From NCBI RefSeq assembly GCF_009495355.1, contig NZ_VZAD01000042.1, positions 38,716 through 102,715 on the forward strand: a stretch of 64,000 nucleotides of DNA, in the 5' to 3' direction. Both the position numbers and the translations under genes were made by a program. A model generated the notes under the pieces. It saw only the letters and a program-made list of their open reading frames with translations, was not told the origin of the DNA and made no database searches. Positions 9,860 through 18,961 of this stretch are shown here, one piece after another. How positions within the stretch are numbered: the stretch's first letter is position 1; every line of letters begins with the position of its first letter. This stretch comes from Segatella copri (GTDB taxonomy: Bacteria; Bacteroidota; Bacteroidia; Bacteroidales; Bacteroidaceae).

Positions 9860-9942
9860 ATAAAAAAGGATTTTTTTGTTTTTATTGTTGAGATGCAGCG
9901 TAACTTATCTAAAGTTACTGCAAATCGAAGACAATACAAAAT
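9830..9942. repeat. 32-bp exact direct repeat containing the cca promoter
   Basis: Bases 9830-9861 and 9911-9942 are identical over 32 positions, with 49 bp between them. The first copy is the cca promoter from the TTT of its -7 box to the -33 element. In the second copy the neighbouring base that completes the TTTG is changed, so its -7 box would read TAACTTTA. Confidence 0.9.
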
Positions 9943-9970
9943 GTTTCGCCACTTATTTTTATACAATATA

Positions 9971-10002
9971 TTTGGCTATTTCATCAGAAATGCTTAAATT
10001 TG
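9971..10002 (+). promoter_or_regulatory. Consensus promoter of the DUF1599-tpiA operon
   Basis: TTTG at 9971-9974, a 20-nt spacer, then TAAATTTG at 9995-10002. Transcription should begin near 10008, which fixes the ATG at 10023 as the start of the first gene and excludes upstream in-frame ATGs. Confidence 0.8.
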
Positions 10003-10022
10003 CAGCGATTTTCGAAAATATT

Positions 10023-10571
10023 ATGGCAGATTCAGCAAAAACAGAGCAGCAGTTTAAGGACGTCCTGACAGAGTGCAGAACGCTTTTCCAAAAGAAGCTG
10101 CACGACTACGGCGCATCATGGCGCATCCTGCGTCCCTCTTCGCTTACCGACCAGCTTTATATCAAGGCAAAGCGCATCCGCTCACTTGAAATAAAGAAGG
10201 AGTCGCTCGTGGGCGAAGGCATCCGACCCGAATTCATCGCCCTCATCAACTACGGCATCGTGGGCATCATACAGCTCGAGAAAGGTTATGTGGACGAGGT
10301 GGACATCACTTCCGACGAAGCATTGCAACTATACGACAAGTATGCCCTTGAGGCTCTGCAGCTCATGACACGGAAGAACCACGACTATGACGAGGCATGG
10401 CGCTCTATGAGAGTGAGCAGCTATACCGACTTCATCCTCACCAAGATACAGCGAGTAAAGGAAATAGAAGACATTCAGGGCGACACACTCGTTTCGGAAG
10501 GCATAGATGCCAACTATATGGACATCATCAACTATGCCGTTTTCGGAGTCATCAAGATGAGTGAAGAGTAA
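10023..10571 (+). CDS. DUF1599 domain-containing protein (tandem repeat of the domain)
   Basis: A soluble 182-residue protein of unknown biochemical function that is conserved in Bacteroidota. The sequence is a clear internal duplication: residues about 18-88 and 102-172 both show a K-x-HDY-x3-WR motif, a region ending in KRIRSLEI / QRVKEIED, and an INY(G/A)(I/V)xG(I/V)I segment. The pattern of a helical bundle with conserved E/D residues recalls MazG-like nucleotide pyrophosphohydrolases, but I do not see enough to claim that activity. It is the first gene of a run with the BT_3928-like protein and tpiA; 24 bp separate it from the next start. Confidence 0.85.
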   Translation: MADSAKTEQQFKDVLTECRTLFQKKLHDYGASWRILRPSSLTDQLYIKAKRIRSLEIKKESLVGEGIRPEFIALINYGIVGIIQLEKGYVDEVDITSDEALQLYDKYALEALQLMTRKNHDYDEAWRSMRVSSYTDFILTKIQRVKEIEDIQGDTLVSEGIDANYMDIINYAVFGVIKMSEE

Positions 10572-10595
10572 AGAATGACGACTGAGAAATGAGGA

Positions 10596-11927
10596 ATGAA
10601 GAATAAGGCAACACAAATCATCAGGAACACGGCAGTCAACATAGGGCGGCTGCTCATGGCGGCGACCTTCATCTTCTCCGGATACGTGAAGGCCATCGAC
10701 CCATTGGGCACACAATACAAACTCGCCGACTACCTGCAGGCAATGGGGCTCGGGAGTTTTCTGCCCGAATGGACGCTGCTCGTTGGAGCAGTTCTACTGG
10801 CTGCGCTGGAGTTCTCGTTGGGCATCTTCCTGTTGTTTGCCATCAGAAGACACCTCGTCTCAAAGATTGTACTCGCGCTGATGAGCATCATGACCCTGCT
10901 CACCCTGTGGATAGTCATCGCCAACCCCGTGAAAGACTGCGGATGCTTCGGCGATGCAGTCGTACTGAGCAACGGACAGACCTTCATCAAGAACATCATC
11001 CTGCTCGCCATAGCACTCATGCTGCAGAAATGGCCTACAAGCATGGTGAGGTTCGTATCGAAGAAAACACAATGGATCGTCATCAACTATACGGTCATCT
11101 TCGCCTTGGCACTCAGCGCATGGAGTCTGTGGGACTTACCCCCGTTCGATTTCCGTCCCTACCACGTGGGAGCCAACATAGCACAGGGAATGAAGATTCC
11201 ACAAGGTGCGCCACAACCGCAGTTCGAGACCACATTCATACTCGAGAAGAACGGTCAGCAAAAGGAATTCACCCTCGACAACTATCCAGACTCCACATGG
11301 ACTTTCGTCGACTCGAAAACTGTGCAGACAGCCGAAGGATACGTGCCACCGATACACGACTTCAGCATACAGGACAACAAAACGGGTGAAGACATTACAC
11401 AAGAGGTGCTGAACGATACAGGTTACACCTTCCTGCTCATCTCGCCCACCCTGGCTTACGCCGACGATTCCAACTTCGGCAGAATAGACCAGATATACGA
11501 GTTTGCACAAGACTATGGCTATCGGTTCATCTGTCTCACGGCAAGTTCAGACAAGGACATCGCCAAATGGCAGGACATCACAGGAGCAGAATATCCCTTC
11601 TACACTACCGATGCCACAACCCTGAAGACGATGATAAGAAGCAACCCCGGACTGATGCTCCTGCACCATGGAACCATCATACAGAAATGGAGCCACAACA
11701 AGCTGCCACAGCCCGAGGAACTCAATCAGCCCTTGGAGAAAAGCGCATTGGGCAAGATGCCATCCGACAGCATACCACGCAAGATCCTGCTCATGCTCAT
11801 GTGGTTTGTGCTGCCCCTCACACTCCTCGCCATCGCCGACAGACTATGGGCTTGGACAACATGGGTGAAAAAGAAGAAAGAGAATGCTAACAAGATAATA
11901 TCAACTTTTAACAAAAAAGAAAAGAAA
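10596..11927 (+). CDS. BT_3928 family / DoxX-like membrane protein, open into tpiA without a stop codon
   Basis: The first 444 codons encode a membrane protein with an N-terminal DoxX-like four-helix domain (about residues 12-150, with a conserved [13 protein letters not shown] loop), another helix near 160-180, a soluble region of about 190 residues with a thioredoxin-like look, and a final helix near 395-420. NCBI names such proteins 'BT_3928 family'; the role is unknown, possibly redox linked because of the CGCFGD motif. No stop codon is present: translation would continue in frame through a lysine-rich linker into triose-phosphate isomerase, giving one 697-residue product. Next to the linker is a run of five A bases (11868-11875 area); loss or gain of one base there would produce a stop within 11 codons, so an indel or sequencing error may have made the fusion. 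Confidence 0.8.
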
Positions 11928-12689
11928 ATGAGAAAGAAAATTGTAGCAGGCAACTGGAAAATGAACATGAACCTGCAAGATGGTGTAGCTCTCGCTAAGG
12001 AAATCAACGAGGCTTTGGTAGCAGACAAACCAAACTGCGACGTTGTTATCTGCACTCCATTCATCCACTTGGCTTCAGTAGCTCAGGTCTTGAATGCAGA
12101 GGTAGTAGGTCTTGGTGCAGAGAACTGCGCAGACAAGGAGAAAGGCGCTTACACCGGTGAAGTTTCAGCAGAAATGGTAAAGAGCACAGGTGCTCAGTAT
12201 GTCATTCTCGGTCACTCAGAGCGTCGCCAGTACTATGGTGAGACTGCAGAAATCTTGAAAGAGAAGGTAGAGTTGGCTCTGAAGAACGGCTTGAAGGTAA
12301 TCTTCTGCTGCGGCGAGACTCTCGAGGAGCGCGAGGCTGAGAAGCAGAACGAGGTTGTAAAGGCAGAGCTTGAGGGTTCAGTATTCCACCTCGACGCAGA
12401 GGCTTGGAAGAACATCATCCTCGCCTACGAGCCAATCTGGGCTATCGGTACAGGCAAGACTGCCACATCCGACCAGGCTGAGGAAATGTTGGCTTACATC
12501 CGCTCTATCGTAGCAGAAAAGTATGGCAACGAGGCTGCAGAGGAAACATCTATCCTCTATGGCGGAAGCTGCAAGGCAAGCAATGCTCCAGAGCTCTTTG
12601 CTAAGCCAAATATCGACGGCGGTTTGATTGGTGGCGCTTCTTTGAAGGCAGCTGACTTCAAGGGCATCATCGACGCTTGGAAGAAGTAA
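11928..12689 (+). CDS. tpiA: Triose-phosphate isomerase (in frame with the upstream membrane protein)
   Basis: Interconverts glyceraldehyde-3-phosphate and dihydroxyacetone phosphate in glycolysis. The 253-residue segment is a full-length TIM barrel: substrate lysine in GNWKMN (residues 8-13), catalytic histidine in VILGHSERR, catalytic glutamate in [16 protein letters not shown] with the flexible loop, and the phosphate-binding YGGS and GGLIGGASL segments. The ATG at 11928 has an A-rich leader as is normal here, so free TpiA can be made even if the upstream frame reads through. Codon use changes at this ATG to that of a highly expressed gene, which supports independent translation. Confidence 0.93.
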   Translation: MRKKIVAGNWKMNMNLQDGVALAKEINEALVADKPNCDVVICTPFIHLASVAQVLNAEVVGLGAENCADKEKGAYTGEVSAEMVKSTGAQYVILGHSERRQYYGETAEILKEKVELALKNGLKVIFCCGETLEEREAEKQNEVVKAELEGSVFHLDAEAWKNIILAYEPIWAIGTGKTATSDQAEEMLAYIRSIVAEKYGNEAAEETSILYGGSCKASNAPELFAKPNIDGGLIGGASLKAADFKGIIDAWKK

Positions 12690-12815
12690 TTTCTGAAAAG
12701 CTAACAGAATCATTACATATTGTCAGCATGGGCTACTGCTGCCTCGCATCAAATACGGGGCAGCAGAAAGTCTATAGCTGATATTTCCATTTTTATCAAA
12801 AACATTAAAATCATC

Positions 12816-13460
12816 ATGAAGCAATTCGTCATCGTACTTATCGCAGCACTCTGCTCTGCCACTATGGCTCATGCGCAGAAGTATCTCGACCACTTGCAGC
12901 AACGAACCCCAGGACAGGGAACTGTTACCGTGAAACAGAGCAAGGAAATCGACGAATTGGTCAATGGCAAGGCTGCAAAACCACAGGCAGACAAGCAGAA
13001 GACAGAAACGTCGCAAAAGGCCAACCCTCAGCATCACGAAGAGGGACAAAACAAGAAGCCCGCTCCCGACTCGGTAAAGAAACAACAAACACCCGATACT
13101 GCCAAGAAAGCTGAACACAGCAATACAGAGGGCAAAAATAACGAAGAAACAGATACACCTGCAGTCGACATGCACAAGAAAGTGATGCGTGGAAGCTACA
13201 AGGTTACAGGATATAGAGTACAGGCTTATGCCGGAGGCAACTCACGAAACGACCGACTGAAGGCAGAACGAATAGGAAACGCCATCAAAATGCGTTATCC
13301 CGACCAGCCCGTATACGTACATTTCTATTCACCAAGATGGATCTGCCGCGTGGGCAACTTCCGCTCTCTCGAAGAGGCACGGAAGATGCTTGCCAAGGTA
13401 AAGGCCATGGGCTACAGACAAGCCTGTCTGGTGAAGGGAAAAATCACAGTACAATATTAA
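12816..13460 (+). CDS. SPOR-domain-containing exported protein
   Basis: SPOR domains bind denuded peptidoglycan strands at division sites. The start at 12816 is chosen because it opens a signal peptide (ending MAHAQ, about residue 20); upstream in-frame codons lack one. Residues 20-120 form a low-complexity linker rich in K, Q, E and T (disordered), and the SPOR domain is at about 135-214, recognisable by YRVQAYAGGNSRNDRLKAE and the closing WICRVGNFRSLEEARKM segment. The protein is 214 residues. It follows tpiA by 126 bp and precedes folE by 24 bp. Confidence 0.87.
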   Translation: MKQFVIVLIAALCSATMAHAQKYLDHLQQRTPGQGTVTVKQSKEIDELVNGKAAKPQADKQKTETSQKANPQHHEEGQNKKPAPDSVKKQQTPDTAKKAEHSNTEGKNNEETDTPAVDMHKKVMRGSYKVTGYRVQAYAGGNSRNDRLKAERIGNAIKMRYPDQPVYVHFYSPRWICRVGNFRSLEEARKMLAKVKAMGYRQACLVKGKITVQY

Positions 13461-13484
13461 GATTAAGCACACTAAAGTAAAATC

Positions 13485-14078
13485 ATGAATCCAGAAACAG
13501 AATTTCGCGAAGGCCTCGACGAACTGGCCGTACACTACAAAGAAGTACTCAAACTATTGGGCGAAGACCCTGAGCGTGAGGGACTCGTCAAGACACCGAT
13601 GCGAGTGGCCAAAGCCATGCAGGTGCTTACACGCGGATACACACAAGACCCTCACAAGGTCCTGACTGACGCACTCTTTGCCGAGAAATACGACCAGATG
13701 GTCATCGTCAAGGACATCGACTTCTTCTCGATGTGCGAACACCACATGCTGCCTTTCTATGGCAAGGCTCACGTGGCATACATCCCCAACGGACACATCA
13801 CAGGACTGAGCAAGATAGCCCGCGTGGTGGACATCTACAGCCATCGCCTTCAGGTGCAGGAGCGCCTCACACAGCAAATCAAGGACTGCATACAGGAAAC
13901 CCTCAAACCTCAGGGCGTGATGGTTGTCATAGAAGCCAAGCATATGTGCATGCAGATGAGAGGTGTGGAAAAGCAGAACAGCATCACGACAACAAGCGAC
14001 TATAGTGGTGTATTCAACTCTCTCAACACCCGGCAGGAATTCATGAACCTCCTGAGAGGTGAAAGCAAGAGAATCTAA
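13485..14078 (+). CDS. folE: GTP cyclohydrolase I
   Basis: Converts GTP to 7,8-dihydroneopterin triphosphate, the first step of folate (and queuosine precursor) synthesis. The 197-residue length is typical of the type I enzyme. The zinc ligands are visible in MCEHHMLPF and in the C-terminal HMCMQMRGV segment; [20 protein letters not shown] is the family signature. It lies 24 bp behind the SPOR gene and is probably co-transcribed. After it come AT-rich repeats of AACATTAAAC type (14090-14160). Confidence 0.95.
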   Translation: MNPETEFREGLDELAVHYKEVLKLLGEDPEREGLVKTPMRVAKAMQVLTRGYTQDPHKVLTDALFAEKYDQMVIVKDIDFFSMCEHHMLPFYGKAHVAYIPNGHITGLSKIARVVDIYSHRLQVQERLTQQIKDCIQETLKPQGVMVVIEAKHMCMQMRGVEKQNSITTTSDYSGVFNSLNTRQEFMNLLRGESKRI

Positions 14079-14164
14079 ATATAGTGTTCCGTGTTTAATG
14101 TTTAGCTTGTACTTATGGATGCTAACATTAAACACGAAATACTAAACATTAAACACTAAACACA

Positions 14165-14923
14165 ATGATGAAATTTATCTCGTGGAACGTGAACGGCCTG
14201 CGCGCCTGTGTCGGTAAAGAGTTTGAACAACAGTTCAAACAGCTCGATGCCGATTTCTTCTGTCTGCAGGAAACCAAGATGCAGCAAGGTCAACTCGACT
14301 TAAGCTTTGACGGTTACGAAAGTTACTGGAACTATGCCGAGAAGAAAGGCTATTCTGGCACAGCTATTTACACCAAGCATAAGCCATTGGGAGTAAGCTA
14401 CGGCATGGGCATCGAAGAACACGATCACGAGGGACGCATCATCACCTTAGAGTACGAAGACTTCTATCTCGTTACCGTCTACACTCCAAACTCTCAGAAT
14501 GAATTGCGTCGGCTCGACTACAGAATGACATGGGAAGAAGACTTCCGCAAGTTTCTCAAAGACCTCGATGCCAAGAAACCCGTCATCGTATGCGGCGACA
14601 TGAACGTGGCTCATCAGGAAATAGATATCAAGAATCCGAAGACAAACCGACGCAATGCTGGCTTTACCGATGAGGAGCGCGAAAAGATGACACAGTTATT
14701 AGAAGCTGGTTTCATAGACACCTTCCGCTACAAGCATCCGGAAGACGTCACCTATTCATGGTGGTCGTACCGTTTCCGTGCCCGTGAGAAGAATGCAGGC
14801 TGGCGTATCGACTATTTCCTTGTTTCCGAACGTCTGAAGGAAAAGATCAGCGAGGCTTCTATCCTCACCGACTTCATGGGCAGTGACCATTGCCCTGTAG
14901 AACTCGACTTGAAATTCTCATGA
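14165..14923 (+). CDS. xth: Exodeoxyribonuclease III / AP endonuclease
   Basis: A DNA-repair enzyme that cuts 5' to abasic sites and removes 3' blocks. All metal and catalytic motifs of the exonuclease-endonuclease-phosphatase fold are visible: SWNVNGLR near the start, LQETKM (glutamate at about residue 37), [11 protein letters not shown] in the middle and GSDHCPVEL at the end. With 252 residues the length is normal. An alternative ATG one codon later is equally possible. Confidence 0.94.
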   Translation: MMKFISWNVNGLRACVGKEFEQQFKQLDADFFCLQETKMQQGQLDLSFDGYESYWNYAEKKGYSGTAIYTKHKPLGVSYGMGIEEHDHEGRIITLEYEDFYLVTVYTPNSQNELRRLDYRMTWEEDFRKFLKDLDAKKPVIVCGDMNVAHQEIDIKNPKTNRRNAGFTDEEREKMTQLLEAGFIDTFRYKHPEDVTYSWWSYRFRAREKNAGWRIDYFLVSERLKEKISEASILTDFMGSDHCPVELDLKFS

Positions 14924-15165
14924 TGAGGCAAGGAAAGTCTTTTCTATGGTGTATTCCTTAACGTTAAATACAGAACATTGAACATTAAGCGAGGAACAGC
15001 AAGCGGTGAACATTAAGCGGTGAACTGCATACCCAGCAATAAAACACTTGTCTTAACTTCTTAACTCCTTAACCTAATATAATAAGGTAAAAGAGCAGAA
15101 TGTCCATCAAGAATCGCTAAAAAAGCAAAGATGTATGCGAAAAAACTGCAAAAAACGATTAAATA
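14924..15165. other. Intergenic stretch with short AT-rich repeats
   Basis: No gene is visible here. The sequence holds repeated GAACATTAAGCG-like words (about 14976-15022) and a TTAACTTCTTAACTCCTTAACC run near 15055-15076, resembling repeat-rich spacers elsewhere in the window. Confidence 0.6.
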
Positions 15166-15197
15166 TTTGTTCATTTCAAAATAATATCATACCTTTG
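15166..15197 (+). promoter_or_regulatory. Consensus promoter of tRNA-Pro
   Basis: TTTG at 15166-15169, 20-nt spacer, TACCTTTG at 15190-15197: a perfect Bacteroidota promoter about 32 nt before the tRNA. Confidence 0.8.
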
Positions 15198-15229
15198 CAA
15201 CCGCAAATGTTCAATAGAGCATAAGCAAT

Positions 15230-15302
15230 CGGGATTTGGCGCAGTTGGTAGCGCACACGTCTGGGGGGCGCGAGGTCGCTGGTTCGAGTCCAGTAATCCC
15301 GA
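15230..15302 (+). tRNA. tRNA-Pro (anticodon GGG)
   Basis: The 73-nt sequence folds as a cloverleaf: acceptor CGGGATT/AATCCCG, D stem GCGC/GCGC, T stem closed around TTCGAGT, variable loop of five bases, anticodon GGG at positions 34-36 after C32-T33. The anticodon stem has one A28-C42 mismatch. CCA is not encoded. The C1-G72 pair is a proline tRNA identity trait. Confidence 0.95.
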
Positions 15303-15310
15303 CATAAAAG

Positions 15311-15353
15311 ACGAGAGGTCATTAAGCAACAGCTTATACCTCTCGTTTTTTTT
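15311..15353 (+). terminator. Intrinsic terminator after tRNA-Pro
   Basis: Nine-base-pair stem ACGAGAGGT / ACCTCTCGT followed by a run of eight or more T. Confidence 0.85.
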
Positions 15354-15539
15354 GCGTTTATTAACAACCTATCATGCAAGATTTCTTCTCTATTTCGTTT
15401 TAAACATAGAAAAAAGTCACAATCAAGGCAACAACGGCGCAATCCTTCAAGCAAAAGATATGAGGGAAATACCATTTGCCGACAGGAGGACGATAATAGC
15501 AAGATAATAATATTAATCATTAAAAACAATAACAAAACA

Positions 15540-16220
15540 ATGAAGAAGTTCACTATCTTATCATTCGTTGCAGCCCTGATGGCTGCTTTCTCTTTCACAT
15601 CGTGCAATACTGGTGGCGATTCTTACAGCGCTCCAACACTGGATCAGCAGCAGTCCATGATCAATATGCTCGGCTACTCACAGGTGGGCGGAATGGTTTA
15701 CTACAACGAGAACAAACTGAACACCAAGGATGTACTCGACACCATTCCTGACATAGTTGCAAGAATCACTTCAGAAACCAACAAGGACAAAGATGGCAAC
15801 ATCAAGAACCTGTATGCTTCTGTTTCTTTCAAATTCCCAGTTTCTATCCTGAGTAAATTTATTGATGACGACAAGTTGGCTGCAAAGATTGCAGAGATGG
15901 ATAAGGTTGACATAAAGGTAAACCTCATACCTTATCTGTATAGTACACAGACATTCATCGCCAACTCTTATGACCTGGAGCTCGGCAACATCGTAACATC
16001 AGAGAAGGAATACAAGAAGGTTACCGTGAAGTTCTACAACAACTATTGCGTAGGTGGCTATCAGACCAACAACAGCACTAAGAAACAGTATTTCTGCTTC
16101 TATATGCAACCTGCTTACATCTATGTTGATGGTACACAGACAAACCTGCTGAAAGCTAACAGATTCAACAACACAGACTTCCCTCCTATTTTCCAGTTTA
16201 CTACCGACAAGCAGAACTAA
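15540..16220 (+). CDS. Uncharacterised exported lipoprotein
   Basis: I do not recognise a characterised family. The 226-residue protein begins with a lipoprotein signal ending in FTSC (cysteine at residue 22). The remainder has alternating short strands with many Y, N and K, two cysteines close together near residue 170 (YNNYCVGG), and looks like a small beta-sandwich such as those of Bacteroidales lipoprotein DUF families. It is a single gene between the tRNA terminator and a convergent sugar porter, from which a hairpin terminator separates it. Confidence 0.75.
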   Translation: MKKFTILSFVAALMAAFSFTSCNTGGDSYSAPTLDQQQSMINMLGYSQVGGMVYYNENKLNTKDVLDTIPDIVARITSETNKDKDGNIKNLYASVSFKFPVSILSKFIDDDKLAAKIAEMDKVDIKVNLIPYLYSTQTFIANSYDLELGNIVTSEKEYKKVTVKFYNNYCVGGYQTNNSTKKQYFCFYMQPAYIYVDGTQTNLLKANRFNNTDFPPIFQFTTDKQN

Positions 16221-16301
16221 GAAAACGAGGAAAAGGCTAAAAGATATTACTCTTCTGAAAAAGAAGTACTCTCTGAATGATTAAACGTTCCGGAAACGGA
16301 A

Positions 16302-16343
16302 AAGGGCGCATCGACAAATATCGTCGAATGCGCCCTTCTTTTA
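16302..16343. terminator. Bidirectional terminator between the lipoprotein and the sugar porter
   Basis: Stem AAGGGCGCATCGAC / GTCGA-TGCGCCCTT with one bulged base. It has T-rich tails on both strands and lies between two convergent genes. Confidence 0.8.
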
Positions 16344-16394
16344 TGTGTTCCTCGACCAGCAATCTAATCGAGGAATAAAGATTACAAGAGTTGA

Positions 16395-17855
16395 TTACTC
16401 CTTACGCCAGAGCTTGCTCATATCCTCGAGGGTCTTTCCCTTTGTCTCAGGAACGAGTTTCCATACGAAGATAGCTGCAAGGATACAGATGGTGCCATAG
16501 AGGCCATAGGTGAACCAATGACCGAAATCGTCGCCAGGAGTAAGGTGCATATTGAACATAGGCACGAAAGTAGAGCTGACGATGAAGTTGAATATCCACT
16601 GGAAGGCGACGGCAATAGCCACTGCAGCACCACGGATAGTATTGGGGAAGAGCTCGGCAATAAGAACCCAAGCGATTGGACCCCATGAGAACATGAAGCT
16701 GGCACTATACACCATAATACTAATCATGGTGACTGTACTCAAGGCAGCATTACCAAAGGTAAGAGCCACGCCAAGCGCACCTACAGCCATTCCTATAGAG
16801 CCCAAAATGAGCAGAGGCTTGCGTCCCAACTTCTCTACAGTGAAGACTGCCACAAGTGTGAACGATATGTTGACTACACCCATGATAACCGTCTGAACCA
16901 TAGGATTGCCCATACCCATATCCTGGAAGATACGAGGAGCATAGTAAAGCACCGCATTGATACCTACAGCCTGCTGGAATACAGAAAGCATAACACCTAC
17001 GAAGATGCACATGAAACCATAAGAGAAAAGCTTCTCGGTTTTCACAGTTACAGTATTCTTGATATCGTGGATAATCTCGCGGGCTTTCTCCGAACCATTG
17101 ATCTTGGAGAGGATTCCGAAGGCCTTATCGTCCTGACCCACCATGACAAGATAACGGGGAGTCTCTGGCACGAAACAGATAAGGAAAGTAAACAAGCCTG
17201 CAGGCACCATCTCACTACCAAACATATAACGCCAACCACTCTCGATAGTCCACTGAGCATCCACCATATTGGCAATGGCACCGGCCGCATCGTATATAGG
17301 ATTGGCATGAGAACCCATAATCAGGAAGTTGACGAAGTAAACCACCAACTGACCGAAGATAATGGCAAACTGGTTCCAACTAACCAACATACCGCGCACA
17401 TTACTTGGTGCAATTTCGCCAATATACATAGGACAAATGGCAGAAGCCATTCCCACGCCGATACCACCGAGCACACGATAGAAGTTAAACACTACGAGCA
17501 AGGTCCAGTCGGCTTGTCCCTGAGGAAGGATATAGCTTTCAGGCTCCATGGATCCCCAGGCAGAGAGGAAGAAGCAAATGCCCGCAAAGATAAGCGAACG
17601 TTTACGACCGAAATTGCTGGCAAAGAGTCCAGACAGTGAACTTCCAATGATACATCCTATCAATGCACTTGAAGAAGTGAATCCGTGCATAAAATCGGAG
17701 TATTCGAAATCATTAGCACCCTTAAAGAATGCCTGCAATCCCTTCTCGGCTCCCGATATCACGGCGGTATCGTAACCGAAAAGCAAGCCACCGAGAACGG
17801 CGACCATCACGATTGAGATAAGATAGGCTTTAGAGCCCTTTTGATTTTGTTCCAT
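16395..17855 (-). CDS. Sugar porter, major facilitator superfamily (XylE/GLUT type)
   Basis: A proton-coupled monosaccharide importer of the inner membrane. It has 486 residues, 12 predicted helices and the sugar-porter signatures: NFGRKRSL after helix 2, PETPRYLV in the central loop, GRKPLLILG after helix 8 and PETKGKTLE at the C-terminus. GGLLFGYDTAVISGAEKGL at the N-terminus is characteristic of the XylE-like group. The substrate (xylose, glucose, galactose or arabinose) cannot be fixed from sequence. It stands alone, divergent from metF. Confidence 0.9.
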   Translation of the reverse strand: MEQNQKGSKAYLISIVMVAVLGGLLFGYDTAVISGAEKGLQAFFKGANDFEYSDFMHGFTSSSALIGCIIGSSLSGLFASNFGRKRSLIFAGICFFLSAWGSMEPESYILPQGQADWTLLVVFNFYRVLGGIGVGMASAICPMYIGEIAPSNVRGMLVSWNQFAIIFGQLVVYFVNFLIMGSHANPIYDAAGAIANMVDAQWTIESGWRYMFGSEMVPAGLFTFLICFVPETPRYLVMVGQDDKAFGILSKINGSEKAREIIHDIKNTVTVKTEKLFSYGFMCIFVGVMLSVFQQAVGINAVLYYAPRIFQDMGMGNPMVQTVIMGVVNISFTLVAVFTVEKLGRKPLLILGSIGMAVGALGVALTFGNAALSTVTMISIMVYSASFMFSWGPIAWVLIAELFPNTIRGAAVAIAVAFQWIFNFIVSSTFVPMFNMHLTPGDDFGHWFTYGLYGTICILAAIFVWKLVPETKGKTLEDMSKLWRKE

Positions 17856-17948
17856 TTTTTATTAGGTTTTGTGACATTATTACTCTATTAATACGCATTT
17901 TCTCAATAAATATTACGTATAATCTGCCTTTTTCCCCAACTTTTTTCG

Positions 17949-17956
17949 TAAATTTG
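17949..17956 (+). promoter_or_regulatory. Probable -7 box of metF
   Basis: TAAATTTG, a perfect -7 consensus, 24 nt before the metF ATG. The expected -33 TTTG is degenerate (TCTG at 17923-17926, 22-nt spacing). Confidence 0.55.
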
Positions 17957-17980
17957 CAACCAAATTAGACTTTACACAAC

Positions 17981-18937
17981 ATGAACATAGCAGATTTTCT
18001 AAATAAGGAAGGACAAAAGAGAGGATTCTCCTTCGAGGTACTGCCCCCACTCAAGGGCAACGGAACAGCAGCTCTGTTCCGCACCATCGACAGTTTGAAG
18101 GAGTTTGACCCACGCTTCATCAACATCACGACGCACCACAGCGAGTACGTATACAAGGAACTCGAGAACGGTCTGCTGACCCGTCAGCGTGTGCGTAGAC
18201 GTCCAGGTACCATCGCCATTGCAGGAGCCATACAGAACAAATACGATATTCCTGTGATTCCTCATATCATCTGCAGCGGAGCTTCTAAGGAAGACATCGA
18301 GTATGAGTTGCTCGACCTCCAGTTTTTGGGAATATCCAATGTGCTCGTGCTACGTGGCGACAAAGCCAAAGAAGACCGACAGTTCACCCCTACCCCCAAC
18401 GGACACGCCCATGCCACCGACCTTCTGGAACAGATCAGCCAGTTCAACGAGGGATTCTTCATGGACGGAACCCCCATCAAGCACCCTGGCGAGAAATTCT
18501 ACTGTGGAGTAGCATGCTATCCAGAGAAGCATGAGGAGGCGCCCAACTTGGAACAAGACCTCCAGCACCTGAAAGAGAAACAAGACCTCGGTGCATCCTA
18601 TGCCGTAACCCAGCTCTTCTACGACAACCAGAAGTTCTACGACTTCGTGGAGAGAGCCCGCAAAATGGGAATTACGATGCCTATCATTCCAGCCATCAAG
18701 CCCTTCGCCAAACTCTCACAACTTACCATGGTGCCCAAGACCTTCCACTGCGACATACCGGAAGAACTGGCACAGGAGGTGCTGAAGTGCAAGACCGACG
18801 ATGATGCAAAGGCACTCGGCATAGAGTGGACAACCACTCAGGTGAAAGACCTCTTCGAGCATGGCTACAGTCATGTACATTTTTTCACCGTATCGGCTGT
18901 AGAAAGCGTAAAGCAGATAGCTAAAATCCTGTTTTAA
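17981..18937 (+). CDS. metF: 5,10-Methylenetetrahydrofolate reductase
   Basis: Reduces methylene-THF to methyl-THF for methionine synthesis, using FAD. The 318-residue TIM-barrel shows the family N-terminus FSFEVLPPLKGNG, the ITTHHS segment, the FAD-binding VLRGD loop, and ASYAVTQLFYDNQKF in the second half. Length and order are standard. A single -7 box stands just upstream. The next gene starts 24 bp after the stop, so the delta' subunit gene may be co-transcribed. Confidence 0.94.
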   Translation: MNIADFLNKEGQKRGFSFEVLPPLKGNGTAALFRTIDSLKEFDPRFINITTHHSEYVYKELENGLLTRQRVRRRPGTIAIAGAIQNKYDIPVIPHIICSGASKEDIEYELLDLQFLGISNVLVLRGDKAKEDRQFTPTPNGHAHATDLLEQISQFNEGFFMDGTPIKHPGEKFYCGVACYPEKHEEAPNLEQDLQHLKEKQDLGASYAVTQLFYDNQKFYDFVERARKMGITMPIIPAIKPFAKLSQLTMVPKTFHCDIPEELAQEVLKCKTDDDAKALGIEWTTTQVKDLFEHGYSHVHFFTVSAVESVKQIAKILF

Positions 18938-18961
18938 GTAAACAACCATAAAAAAATATAG

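Noticed and set aside
14090..14160. AACATTAAAC-type repeats after folE as a terminator or RNA
   Set aside because: The words are short and AT-rich, without a stable stem or T run; similar words occur in many gaps.
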